Source: an uncultured Prevotellaceae bacterium (GTDB lineage: Bacteria; Bacteroidota; Bacteroidia; Bacteroidales; Bacteroidaceae). Taken from it: a stretch of 28,728 nt of DNA. Position 1 is the stretch's first letter. The number at the start of each line of letters is the position of its first letter. Where the stretch lies: positions 1 to 28,728 of the forward strand of contig CALFJA010000049.1 of the NCBI GenBank assembly GCA_937877605.1, read 5' to 3'. The position numbers and the translations under genes were made by a program. Of this stretch, positions 1 through 7,721 are shown piece by piece. Under the pieces are notes generated by a model that saw only the letters and a list, made by a program, of their open reading frames with translations, was not told where the DNA came from and did no database searches.

Positions 1-637
1 CCACCACATAGTTGGCATCGTACTTCGGCTGGTTCACCTGAAAGACCGCACCGGCGGCGTAGAGGGAGTCAACCACGAAGCCGTCGGCAGGATTGGCCAT
101 ATCCAGCTGGCCCTCTTTCTGCGGCGCATAGATGTGAAGGAACACATCGTCGCGCAGGGTCAGCCCTATCTGATGGGCCAAGAGAATGCCCGGCACGGCA
201 AATTCAAGGTCGGCGGCATGCAGCGCAACATCGTCGTTTCCCACCAGGATGGAACGGAACGAAGGCTTGGAGGCAAAATTGTCGTCCATCCCTTTCAGCA
301 CCACAATGGTCTGGTTGTCGCCATAGACCAGCAGAGCCCGCTCCTCGAAGCAAGCCGTGACAGTTTCCACCTGCGGCAACTGCTGCAACCGGAGCAGCGC
401 AGGATTGTCGGCGGCAAGGGTCTTTCCCTCTGCGGGAACCACCTTCAGCTGTGGGTCGAAAGTAGTAAAGAAGGTGGCAACCAAGTCCTGAAATCCATTG
501 AACACGCTCAGCACCACGACCAAGGCAGCACTGGCAACCGCCACTCCCAACAGGGAAATGACGCTGATGGCACTGATCATGGACGAACTCTTCTTGGCAA
601 AGAGGTAGCGACGGGCTATGTAGAAGGGATAGTTCAC
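1..637 (-). CDS. FtsX/LolC-E family ABC transporter permease (3' part outside window)
   Basis: This is the N-terminal 212 residues of an inner-membrane permease of the FtsX/MacB/LolCE type, which works with an ABC ATPase, typically to release lipoproteins or act mechanically on the envelope. The reading frame stays open to the window edge. The protein begins NYPFYIARRYLFAKKSS, followed by a hydrophobic membrane segment at about residues 21-45 ending VVVLSVFNGF, the usual start of LolC/E-like proteins in Bacteroidota. The rest visible here is the start of the periplasmic (MacB-PCD-like) domain. I place the start at a GTG (637) because the conserved YIARRYLFAKK stretch lies upstream of the first in-frame ATG (580). 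It follows rbfA by 40 bp and is probably co-transcribed. Family confidence is good; the exact substrate cannot be told. Confidence 0.85.
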   Translation of the reverse strand, partial: MNYPFYIARRYLFAKKSSSMISAISVISLLGVAVASAALVVVLSVFNGFQDLVATFFTTFDPQLKVVPAEGKTLAADNPALLRLQQLPQVETVTACFEERALLVYGDNQTIVVLKGMDDNFASKPSFRSILVGNDDVALHAADLEFAVPGILLAHQIGLTLRDDVFLHIYAPQKEGQLDMANPADGFVVDSLYAAGAVFQVNQPKYDANYVV

Positions 638-677
638 AAAGGTGGAAAAAGGAAAATGGATGGTGAAAGAAGGGGCG

Positions 678-1013
678 CTATTGTTTCAACAACTCGTCGA
701 TGCGGTCGATATAGTCGAGACTGTCGTCGATGAAGAAGCGCAGTTCCGGGATGATGCGCAACTGGTTGCGTACCCTCGTCCCGAGTTCGTAGCGAATCTG
801 CTTCTCGTTGGCCTCGATGTTGCCGAGCAATTCCTGCGCCTTCGCCGATGGGAAGATGCTGAGGTAGGCCGTACAGATGCTGAGGTCGGGAGAAATTCGG
901 CAGCGGGTGACACTGATCATCACGCCATGCATGCCGCGGGTCTGCGACTGGAAAATCAGACTGAGTTCTTTCTGTAAGAGACGGGCTATCTTGTTCTGTC
1001 GGGTTTCTTGCAT
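678..1013 (-). CDS. rbfA: 30S ribosome-binding factor RbfA
   Basis: The 111-residue product matches RbfA, a small KH-like-fold protein that binds the 30S subunit during late 16S rRNA maturation and cold adaptation. It opens with the family pattern RQNKIARLLQKELS, has ISVTRCRISPDLS followed by AYLSIFP in the central sheet, and ends with the RIIPELRFFIDDSLDYIDRI stretch typical of the C-terminal helix-strand region. The length is normal for the family. It lies between murI (55 bp upstream) and an FtsX-like permease. The upstream gap contains an 8-bp tandem repeat. Co-transcription with the upstream envelope genes is likely, as no separate promoter stands out. Confidence 0.93.
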   Translation of the reverse strand: MQETRQNKIARLLQKELSLIFQSQTRGMHGVMISVTRCRISPDLSICTAYLSIFPSAKAQELLGNIEANEKQIRYELGTRVRNQLRIIPELRFFIDDSLDYIDRIDELLKQ

Positions 1014-1021
1014 AGTGATTG

Positions 1022-1045
1022 GTCGTTTGGTCGTTTAGTCGTTTA
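1022..1045. repeat. Three tandem 8-bp units (GTCGTTTR) upstream of rbfA
   Basis: Three consecutive copies of GTCGTTTG/GTCGTTTA lie in the 55-bp gap between murI and rbfA (read on the minus strand as AAACGACY units just before the rbfA start). They are next to a run of C-rich sequence on the minus strand. A two-copy relative is found at 25810-25825, again just upstream of a minus-strand gene. The role is unknown. Confidence 0.8.
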
Positions 1046-1068
1046 GCAACTGGGGGTTGTTGGGGGAC

Positions 1069-1905
1069 TTACTCCAGTTCGATGTGCCGGGCCATGACAG
1101 GTTCCTTGAGGAAGATGCTGGCATTGTCCTGGAATTTGGCAGGGTTCTCGGTGGTGTAGTACCGGCATGTTCCGCCCTTGCTGCACCGACCATCCATCTC
1201 GGGATGCTTCTGGAGGTAGACCTTCAGGCTCTTTGCCACATAGTCGCCCTGCGAAACGATGCCGATGCGGCTGTCGAGGTGCTTGCGTATGAGCGGGAGC
1301 AGCAACGGATAGTGGGTGCAGCCGAGGATGATGGTGTCGATTTGCGGGTCGGCCTGCATGAGTTGCTCCAGCCGGAGACGCACGAAATAGTCGGCACCGG
1401 GTGTCTCTGTCTGGTTGTTTTCCACCAGATGGACCCACATGGGACAGGCCACGCCGGTGACTTCCAAGTCGGGATAGAGTTTGTGCAGCTCCATGTCGTA
1501 GCTCTGGCTGAGTATGGTTCCCTCCGTGGCGAGGAGTCCCACATGGTGGTTGCGGGTGATTTGCCCGATGGCCTCGGCCGTGGGACGGATTACGCCCAGC
1601 ACACGCCGTTGCGGGTCGAGTGCCGGAAGGTTGTTCTGCTGGATGCTGCGGAGTGCCTTCGCCGAAGCGGTGTTGCATCCGAGAATGACCAGATGGCATC
1701 CCATCTCGAAGAGTTTGGTCACCGCCTGAAGGGTGAACTCATAGACCACATCGAACGAACGCGAGCCGTATGGAGCCCGTGCATTGTCGCCCAGATAGAT
1801 GTAGTCGTACCGGGGCAGCTGTTTCCGGAACTCGTGGAGGATGGTCAGCCCCCCATAACCTGAATCGAAAACGCCGATTGGTCCTGTTTCGTTTTGCGGC
1901 AGCAT
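1069..1905 (-). CDS. murI: Glutamate racemase
   Basis: This enzyme interconverts L- and D-glutamate in the cytoplasm, supplying D-glutamate for peptidoglycan. The 278-residue protein has the substrate-binding FDSGYGGLT motif (D14, S15), the first catalytic cysteine in LGCNTASA (C77), and the second in ILGCTHYPLL (C196, followed by T197-H198). The LGDNARAPYG stretch at about residues 38-47 is also characteristic. Length is normal for MurI. The ATG overlaps the stop codon of the upstream OmpH gene by one base (TAATG), so translation is probably coupled. Its position at the end of the BamA/OmpH cluster fits an envelope-synthesis operon. Confidence 0.96.
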   Translation of the reverse strand: MLPQNETGPIGVFDSGYGGLTILHEFRKQLPRYDYIYLGDNARAPYGSRSFDVVYEFTLQAVTKLFEMGCHLVILGCNTASAKALRSIQQNNLPALDPQRRVLGVIRPTAEAIGQITRNHHVGLLATEGTILSQSYDMELHKLYPDLEVTGVACPMWVHLVENNQTETPGADYFVRLRLEQLMQADPQIDTIILGCTHYPLLLPLIRKHLDSRIGIVSQGDYVAKSLKVYLQKHPEMDGRCSKGGTCRYYTTENPAKFQDNASIFLKEPVMARHIELE

Positions 1906-2411
1906 TATTTCAGTCGTGCTATTAGTATCTGGGTGAGGTCCTGCCCCTGTTCGGCATTGACATAGGTGAGTGCCTTCTCGTCGGTATCGAAGACGAAGCT
2001 TAGTTGCAACTCCTCGCCCACCTCCCTGACAGCGGCACTGACACGCTCGTTGAGGGGCTTGTAAGCATCGTCCTCCGCCTGCTTTAACAGTCGGGCGGCC
2101 TCATTGCGGAAGGTTTCGTTTTGCTGGAGCAGTTGTTCCAACTCGGCCTGCCGCTTGGCACGGATGGATGGCGCATACGAGGCCTGATTCTCAATGAAGG
2201 TCTCGTATTTCTGACTGAACTCCTGCTGGGCATTCGCCAGCTCGTCAGCATATTGCTTCTTCAGTTGGGCAAGCTGTACACCAACCTGCGCATAGGCGGG
2301 CAGCGACTGCAATACCTGCCGGCGACTGTAGAAGCCGAACGACAGCCCCTGTGCATAGAGGGATGCCGACATCAGCAGCGTGAGACATATTAAGGTGATT
2401 CTTCTCATCAT
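1905..2411 (-). CDS. ompH: OmpH/Skp-family periplasmic chaperone (third tandem copy)
   Basis: The 168-residue protein has a signal peptide (about residues 1-20, ending SLYA before QG) and a long Gln/Glu/Ala-rich helical region (about 50-130) like the tentacle helices of Skp, the trimeric chaperone that carries unfolded outer-membrane proteins across the periplasm. It is the most divergent of three adjacent OmpH-like genes: the usual VD/VN after the signal is replaced by FGFYSRRQVL, though the following LQSLPAY matches its neighbours. It is separated from the second copy by 131 bp with a hairpin, while its stop codon overlaps the murI start. Two ATGs stand in tandem at the start; either could be used. 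Confidence 0.85.
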   Translation of the reverse strand: MMRRITLICLTLLMSASLYAQGLSFGFYSRRQVLQSLPAYAQVGVQLAQLKKQYADELANAQQEFSQKYETFIENQASYAPSIRAKRQAELEQLLQQNETFRNEAARLLKQAEDDAYKPLNERVSAAVREVGEELQLSFVFDTDEKALTYVNAEQGQDLTQILIARLK

Positions 2412-2487
2412 TCTATTATACCTTATTTATATATGTATGCGTGCGTAAGGGAAACAAAGCGGATTTTCCCAGTGCCGAAAATGTAGC

Positions 2488-2523
2488 ATAGGGACAAGAT
2501 GCAAGCCTGCAACCTGTCCCTAT
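2488..2523 (-). terminator. Hairpin between second and third ompH genes (possible attenuator)
   Basis: A perfect 9-bp inverted repeat (ATAGGGACA at 2488-2496, TGTCCCTAT at 2515-2523) with a short TGCA-GGCT-TGCA inner stem lies 19 bp after the stop of the second OmpH gene. There is no clear U-tract, so it may be a weak terminator, an RNA-processing or a 3'-end stability element rather than a full stop. Confidence 0.5.
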
Positions 2524-2542
2524 ACGCCAATAGAGTCGGTAA

Positions 2543-3034
2543 TTATTTCTTGTTCAGTTCTGCCCTTACGGCCGATGTCAGGTCAGTGCACTGCGAACCG
2601 GTATAGAGTGCAGCACCGTCTTCGAAAATCATAACATAGCCTCCGGCCTGTCCAACTGCATCGATGGCCTTACGCACCTTCTCAATGATAGGAGTCATCT
2701 TCTCCTGCTGAACCTTCTGGAGTTCCTGCTGACCGTCCTGATAGGCCTGCTGAACTTTCTGGTAGAGTCCCTGCAGTTCGGTTTCAGTCTCCTGCTTCTT
2801 GGTGGCGTTCATGGTGCTTTGGGTCTTCTCGTACTGGTCCATCTTGCGCTGCAATTCGTCCTGCATGGCCTTCAGCTCGTTCTCCTTTTCCTTCTGGAGA
2901 GCTTCGATTTCACCGTTAGCCTTTGCCACGTCGGGAAGCGACTGCAAGATTTCCTGAGTGTTGACATGACCGAACTTCTGTGCAAACATGGTGGTTGGTG
3001 CAATGAGCATCAACATGATGAGTAACTTTTTCAT
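2543..3034 (-). CDS. ompH: OmpH/Skp-family periplasmic chaperone (second tandem copy)
   Basis: The 163-residue protein is close to the length of classical Skp. It has a signal peptide (about residues 1-18, cut before QKFGHVN), the family pattern VNTQEILQSLPDV, and a long coiled-coil region rich in Lys, Gln and Glu (about 40-115). The C-terminal part, AGGYVMIFEDGAALY, matches the last strand of the Skp body domain. It should act in the periplasm, holding outer-membrane proteins for BamA, which is encoded two genes upstream. It follows the first copy by 49 bp and is followed by a hairpin that may lower expression of the third copy and murI. Confidence 0.92.
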   Translation of the reverse strand: MKKLLIMLMLIAPTTMFAQKFGHVNTQEILQSLPDVAKANGEIEALQKEKENELKAMQDELQRKMDQYEKTQSTMNATKKQETETELQGLYQKVQQAYQDGQQELQKVQQEKMTPIIEKVRKAIDAVGQAGGYVMIFEDGAALYTGSQCTDLTSAVRAELNKK

Positions 3035-3083
3035 TTTGTTTCTGAGTTAAATTATTAATGTTCTGTTTCTGATTATCGCTTTA

Positions 3084-3596
3084 TCAACGACCGTAGCCCA
3101 ACCGGTTGAGCACTTCGTTGCTGATGTCTATCTTGGGGGAGCCGAAGATGATGCCGCTGTCGCTGGCACGGTCCAGCACCAGGCTGTAGCCGCGCAGTTC
3201 GCAGATTTCCTTCACCGCATTGTAGACTTCCTCCTGAATGGGGGTGAGCAGCGCCTCACGCTTCTTGAAGAGTTCGCCCTCCGGACCAAAGTATTTCTTC
3301 TTCAGGTCGCTGGCTTCTTTCTCTTTCTGCATGATGGCCTCTTGCTTTGCCTGCTTCTGCTCTTGCGAAAGGAACACAACTTCGTTCTTATAGTTGTTGT
3401 ACATGGTGGTGGCCTCTGCATTGAGAGCCTCCACTTCTGCCTGCCACTTCTTGGAGTTCTGGTTCAACTGCTCGTTGGCACGCTCGTAGGCCGGGATGTT
3501 GCGCAGGACATATTCCATGTCGACCAGGGCAAATTTCTGTGCATGACATGCGAAGGATGCCATGACTAGGAATGTGATTAGAAATAGTTTTCTCAT
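3084..3596 (-). CDS. ompH: OmpH/Skp-family periplasmic chaperone (first tandem copy)
   Basis: The 170-residue protein has a signal peptide (about residues 1-19, ending CHA before QKFALVD), the motif VDMEYVLRNIPAYE, a central charged helical region (about 45-120) and the C-terminal ELRGYSLVLDRASDSGIIF stretch of Skp/OmpH proteins. It is the gene directly after bamA (33 bp gap), as in many Bacteroidota, where chaperone and assembly machine are made together. The ending SPKIDISNEVLNRLGY resembles the tail of OmpH proteins in this phylum. Assignment to the family is secure; specialisation among the three copies cannot be read from the sequence. Confidence 0.93.
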   Translation of the reverse strand: MRKLFLITFLVMASFACHAQKFALVDMEYVLRNIPAYERANEQLNQNSKKWQAEVEALNAEATTMYNNYKNEVVFLSQEQKQAKQEAIMQKEKEASDLKKKYFGPEGELFKKREALLTPIQEEVYNAVKEICELRGYSLVLDRASDSGIIFGSPKIDISNEVLNRLGYGR

Positions 3597-3629
3597 ATTC
3601 TGTCTGTGTTTACAATTGCTGTTATGTTA

Positions 3630-6248
3630 CTAGAATTCCTGCCCGAGAACGAAATGGAACTGCGAACCACCCTTCTCTCCGAACACCTTGTCAAAGCCGT
3701 AGGCCCAGTCGATACCCATCAATCCTACCATCGGAAGGAATACACGGATACCCAGACCTGCCGAACGCTTCATGTCGAACGGGTTGAACTTCTTTACCTC
3801 GGCCCACGCATTACCAGCCTCAATGAAGCCAAGCCCGTAGATGGTGGTGTTGCCAAGCAGGAACGGATAGCGGATTTCAGCGGTGAAACGGTCGTAGGCA
3901 TAACCTTCTGCCCCCCAAGGGGTGAGTGCTCCATTGTCGTAACCGCGCAGACCGATGGTCTCTTCGGCGTAACCCGTGGAATAGCCGCTCATTCCGTCGC
4001 CACCCATATAATAGGTCTCGAACGGCGATTTCTTGTATTTGTTGTAACTTCCGAGGATACCCATTTCAACGCGCGTCATCAAAACAAAGCATTTCTGTCC
4101 GCTGCTCAGCGCGGTAAAGGTGCGTGCCTTGAATTTCCACTTGTGGTATTCAATCCAGCGATATTTCTCTTCCTGCTCCTTGGAATAGGTGGGCGAGCTC
4201 TTGTCGGCAGCCAGATTGCGATAGTCCTTGTTGTCGAACTTCGACCATGGCGGAGTCAGTGTCACCGAGAAGGTGAACTCCGATCCACGGCGTGGGAAGA
4301 GCTGGTTGTCCGTGGAGGTGCGGTTCAGCGAGAGTGTGAGGTTCAGGTTGTTGGCAGATCCGTTGGTCATGAGGAAGTAGCTCCAGTTTTTCAGCATGTA
4401 GCGGGTGAACGACAACTGTGCCGAAAGGGTGAAATAGTCGTCAGGCCAACGCAGGCGCTTACCCCAACCGACCGAAACGCCGAGCAGTTTCACATACTTG
4501 TCGGGGTCGTAGTAGTTCTCATAGTTGTTGTAGTAACTGTTGCCGTATCCGTACAGATAGTTGTAGTAGTTGTTCATGTAGCCGCTGTTGTAGTAACTGC
4601 TGGACACATCCGTCTGCTTGGAGAAATAGGCGCTGACGCTGAACTGGATGGGACGCTTGCCACCAAACCAGTTGGTGGTATAGGTGGTATTGTACGACTG
4701 ATAGTATGTGCCGTTGGTTTGCGCACCGATGGAGAGTGACTCTCCGTCGCCGATGGGCAACAGTCCGCGGTGCTCCTTGTTCTTCTTGAAGAGGTTGGCC
4801 ATGGAGAAATTGTTCAGCTTAAGACCCACGCGGCCGATGACACCTGTCTGTCCCCAACCCATGGAGAACTCTATCTGGTCGTTCGATTTCTGTTCCAATC
4901 CCCAGTTTATGTCAACGGTACCATCCTCATAGTTAGGTCTCACATCGGGATTGACCTTTTCCGGATCGAAATGTCCCATTGAGGCCAACTCACGGGCAGT
5001 ACGCTGCAGCGATTCCTTAGAGAACAAATCGCCGGGCTTTGTACGCAACTCGCGGCGGACCACATTCTCATAGATGCGGTCGTTTCCATTGATGCGGACA
5101 CGGTTAATGTGTGCCTGGGGACCCTCTTGAATGCGCATCTCCATGTCGATGGAGTCGCCCACGATATTCACCTCAGTCGGCTGGAGGTTGTAGAACAGGT
5201 AACCGTTGTTCCAATAGAGATTGCCCACGGCATCTTCATCTTCGCTCAGGCGCTTGTTCATAATCTTTTGATTGTACACATCGCCCTTCTTCATGCCGAG
5301 AATACTGTTCAGAACATCGGTCGGATAGATGGTATTGCCCACCCATGTGATGTTGCGAAGATAGTATTTCTTTCCTTCGTCCACCTTGACAAATACATTA
5401 ACATGCTTGTCATCGACATTCCAGACACTGTCTTCCAGAATAACGGCATCGCGATAGCCATGCTCGTTATACTTGTCTATCAGGCTCTGCTTGTCCGCCT
5501 TCCACCGTTCCGGAGTATATTTCTTCGCCTTGAAGATGGTGGAAAACTTGCCGGATTCGTGAATTTTCCCGAACGCTCCCTTGGAGAACAGGCCGCCCTT
5601 GATTTTCTTGTCGGTAAGTTGCTGATTGCCTTCGAGCACAATCTGGCGCACTTTCATCTTCTGCTTCTTATCGACAATAATGTCAAGTATCATCTGATTT
5701 TTGCCCGCAATGTCCTCGCGTTGGATAATCTCGATTTCCGCATTCTTGAAGCCTTTGTCCTCAAAGTATTTCTTCGCCAGGATCTTGGCACGGTCCACCA
5801 TGTTGGGCGTAATCTGCGAACCCTTTAGCAATCCCAGTTTCTGCTCCATATCCTCGCGCTCCGACTTCTTCAGGCCAATGTAGTTGATGGTCGACACACG
5901 GGGTAACAACTGCAGGGCGATGTGGAGATAGGCCTTTCTTCCTATAATGGAATCGACACCGATTTGCACTTTCGAAAACAATCCGTGCTTCCAATATCTC
6001 TTCACAGCCTGGGTGATTTCGTTGCCGGGAATCTCTATCTGCTGCCCGACGGACAAACCCGATATGCTTGTCAGGGCATAGTCTTCGTATCCTTCCACGC
6101 CTGACACATTCAGTCCGGCAATTTCCACCACACGGGGAGAGGCTGTGTAAGACACTTCCGGGTAGACAATTACATCTTGAGCCATTAGGTTTGCCGTTAC
6201 AAGCAGCATGCCTAAGGCCATGAGCAAACGGTATCTGTTATTCTTCAT
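3630..6248 (-). CDS. bamA: Outer-membrane protein assembly factor BamA (Omp85)
   Basis: BamA inserts beta-barrel proteins into the outer membrane. The 872-residue protein has a signal peptide (about residues 1-23, cut after LMA), a series of periplasmic POTRA domains over roughly residues 40-460, and a C-terminal 16-strand barrel. Diagnostic features are the IGLRGYDN motif (R768-G769-Y770; the VRGF/Y element of Omp85 loop 6), the GSEFTFSVTLTPP strand, and a terminal phenylalanine in VLGQEF. A Tyr/Asn-rich segment at about residues 546-583 lies in what should be a surface loop. The start overlaps the uppS 3' end by 11 bp and ompH follows, so one transcript is likely. Confidence 0.96.
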   Translation of the reverse strand: MKNNRYRLLMALGMLLVTANLMAQDVIVYPEVSYTASPRVVEIAGLNVSGVEGYEDYALTSISGLSVGQQIEIPGNEITQAVKRYWKHGLFSKVQIGVDSIIGRKAYLHIALQLLPRVSTINYIGLKKSEREDMEQKLGLLKGSQITPNMVDRAKILAKKYFEDKGFKNAEIEIIQREDIAGKNQMILDIIVDKKQKMKVRQIVLEGNQQLTDKKIKGGLFSKGAFGKIHESGKFSTIFKAKKYTPERWKADKQSLIDKYNEHGYRDAVILEDSVWNVDDKHVNVFVKVDEGKKYYLRNITWVGNTIYPTDVLNSILGMKKGDVYNQKIMNKRLSEDEDAVGNLYWNNGYLFYNLQPTEVNIVGDSIDMEMRIQEGPQAHINRVRINGNDRIYENVVRRELRTKPGDLFSKESLQRTARELASMGHFDPEKVNPDVRPNYEDGTVDINWGLEQKSNDQIEFSMGWGQTGVIGRVGLKLNNFSMANLFKKNKEHRGLLPIGDGESLSIGAQTNGTYYQSYNTTYTTNWFGGKRPIQFSVSAYFSKQTDVSSSYYNSGYMNNYYNYLYGYGNSYYNNYENYYDPDKYVKLLGVSVGWGKRLRWPDDYFTLSAQLSFTRYMLKNWSYFLMTNGSANNLNLTLSLNRTSTDNQLFPRRGSEFTFSVTLTPPWSKFDNKDYRNLAADKSSPTYSKEQEEKYRWIEYHKWKFKARTFTALSSGQKCFVLMTRVEMGILGSYNKYKKSPFETYYMGGDGMSGYSTGYAEETIGLRGYDNGALTPWGAEGYAYDRFTAEIRYPFLLGNTTIYGLGFIEAGNAWAEVKKFNPFDMKRSAGLGIRVFLPMVGLMGIDWAYGFDKVFGEKGGSQFHFVLGQEF

Positions 6249-7005
6249 GTGCTGAATTGTTTTCTGTTTCTATTTGTTCCTCTGTCTTTCCGAACCTGCG
6301 CTGCCGATGTTGGAAACTGGCAATGGCCTTGTGAAGTTCTTTTTCATCGAAATCGGGCCAGTAAGTCTCGCAGAAATATAGTTCGGAATAGGCAATCTGC
6401 CAAAGCAAGTAGTTAGATATTCTCAACTCGCCGCCAGTGCGGATGAGCAGGTCTGGGTCGGGCATGAAATAGGTATCGAGATGCTTGCTGATGGTTTCTT
6501 CGGTAATGGACTTCTCGTCTATGGTGTTGGATGTAAGGTGGATGTTTTTTATCTCCCAGACAATGTCCTGTACAGCCTTGGTTATTTCCCATCTGGAAGA
6601 GTAGCTCAAAGCCACCACCATGGTCATGGCATCGTTGTCAGCAGTATGCTCCATGGTTTCCCACAACTTCTTCTGAACCTCCTCTGGCAGCCGTTTCATG
6701 TCGCCGATGACACGGAAGCGCACATTGTTCTTCATGAAAATTTCGTCTTCCAGCGATGTTAGCACGAGCCCCATGAGTGCCGCCACCTCGTCGGCGGGAC
6801 GGTTCCAGTTCTCGGTAGAAAATGTATAGAGTGTCAGATACTTGACACCCAGCCTCACACACTCTGAAGTGATGCGGCGGACGGTGTCCACTCCTGCCTG
6901 ATGCCCGTAGCTCCTAGGTTGACCTTTCTCGGCAGCCCAACGCCCGTTGCCATCCATGATGATGGCGATATGCTCGGGAATTCTGTTCTTTTCTATCTGA
7001 CACAT
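6238..7005 (-). CDS. uppS: Isoprenyl transferase (undecaprenyl-diphosphate synthase)
   Basis: This cis-prenyltransferase makes the C55 lipid carrier for peptidoglycan and O-polysaccharide. With the start at 7005 the protein has 255 residues, normal for the family. It shows IAIIMDGNGRWA with the catalytic aspartate D18, the FSTENWNRP segment (about 62-70), and the C-terminal signature RTGGELRISNYLLWQ with AYSELYF. The frame is open further upstream and an ATG at 7050 would give 270 residues and a 14-bp overlap with the preceding gene; I prefer 7005 because the conserved EKNRIPEHIAII begins right after it and the extra residues are basic and unconserved in appearance. The stop overlaps the bamA start. 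Confidence 0.95.
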   Translation of the reverse strand: MCQIEKNRIPEHIAIIMDGNGRWAAEKGQPRSYGHQAGVDTVRRITSECVRLGVKYLTLYTFSTENWNRPADEVAALMGLVLTSLEDEIFMKNNVRFRVIGDMKRLPEEVQKKLWETMEHTADNDAMTMVVALSYSSRWEITKAVQDIVWEIKNIHLTSNTIDEKSITEETISKHLDTYFMPDPDLLIRTGGELRISNYLLWQIAYSELYFCETYWPDFDEKELHKAIASFQHRQRRFGKTEEQIETENNSAHEE

Positions 7006-7036
7006 AGTGTTGGTGGATTTTTTCTGTTTAGACTCT

Positions 7037-7720
7037 TTATTCGTTGGCATTGTGACAGGTCCTGCACTTAGGCGAGAAACTGTAGGTAGCCGTGAACTGA
7101 AGGGCACTATAAGAGTCTGTGTTCTTGAAGAGCCCACTGCTCTTTATGCCGTAGGGGTCTTCCACTCCGTCGAGTTTGTCGCTGAGGGAGAAATGTATTC
7201 CCCATTCCAGTCCAAGGTTCAGCCGGTCTGACACACGGCATTTCACTCCGACGCCGATGGGAAGGTTTGCCGTGAAGACATTCTTTTCGCCGCCCGTTAC
7301 ACTAGTAAAGCCAATACCACCCATGATGAATGGCGTCAGCCGTTTGGCTCCGCGGTATTCCTTTCCTGTACCATACGGCCAAAAATTGTATTCATAGACT
7401 GCCGAGACATCGGTCAGCGTGTGTTCAAATTCGTATGGCTCGTCATGGTAGAGGGCGTAATAGGTGTCCACATTGTTGGACGAACCTTTTATCTTTCCGA
7501 GACTTCCGGAAAGCCGGACAGCCATACGGGGGTTGAGAATTCTTCTGAGCAGGACGGTCACATTGGGTTTCATACCTTTCACAATACTGGTGTTGAAATC
7601 GCCTTCGTAGGCAGTAAGCCCTGCACCTGCACCTATTTCCCAACGGTATTCGACATCTCCTTGGGCATAGGTATTCAGCGTCAGGACGCTCAGCAGTACG
7701 ATTATGAGGTGTTTTTTCAT
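7037..7720 (-). CDS. PorG-like (DUF6089) outer-membrane beta-barrel protein
   Basis: The 227-residue protein has a signal peptide (about 1-19, cut before QGDVEYRWEIG) and the alternating strand pattern of a small barrel (GAGAGLTAYEGDFN, MKPNVTVLLRRILNPRMAVRLS, TPFIMGGIGF). Length, composition and position directly before uppS and bamA match DUF6089/PorG. In Porphyromonas gingivalis, PorG is an outer-membrane part of the type IX secretion system and, as I recall, has the same gene neighbourhood. Whether this organism has that system cannot be seen here, so I give no symbol. The C-terminus is odd for a barrel: it ends CRTCHNANE, a CxxCH motif (C219, C222, H223), not an aromatic residue. Confidence 0.8.
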   Translation of the reverse strand: MKKHLIIVLLSVLTLNTYAQGDVEYRWEIGAGAGLTAYEGDFNTSIVKGMKPNVTVLLRRILNPRMAVRLSGSLGKIKGSSNNVDTYYALYHDEPYEFEHTLTDVSAVYEYNFWPYGTGKEYRGAKRLTPFIMGGIGFTSVTGGEKNVFTANLPIGVGVKCRVSDRLNLGLEWGIHFSLSDKLDGVEDPYGIKSSGLFKNTDSYSALQFTATYSFSPKCRTCHNANE

Positions 7721-7721
7721 A

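Noticed and set aside
134..733. Plus-strand open frame of 199 codons at the window start
   Set aside because: Antisense to the FtsX-like permease, which has a recognisable N-terminus and membrane segment on the minus strand.
3606..4739. Plus-strand open frame of 377 codons
   Set aside because: Antisense to the bamA barrel region; its valine-rich repeat is the reverse of the Tyr/Asn-rich loop codons.
7006..7137. Longer uppS start at 7137 or 7050
   Set aside because: The added residues overlap the preceding gene and do not look like the conserved UppS N-terminus, which begins right after 7005.
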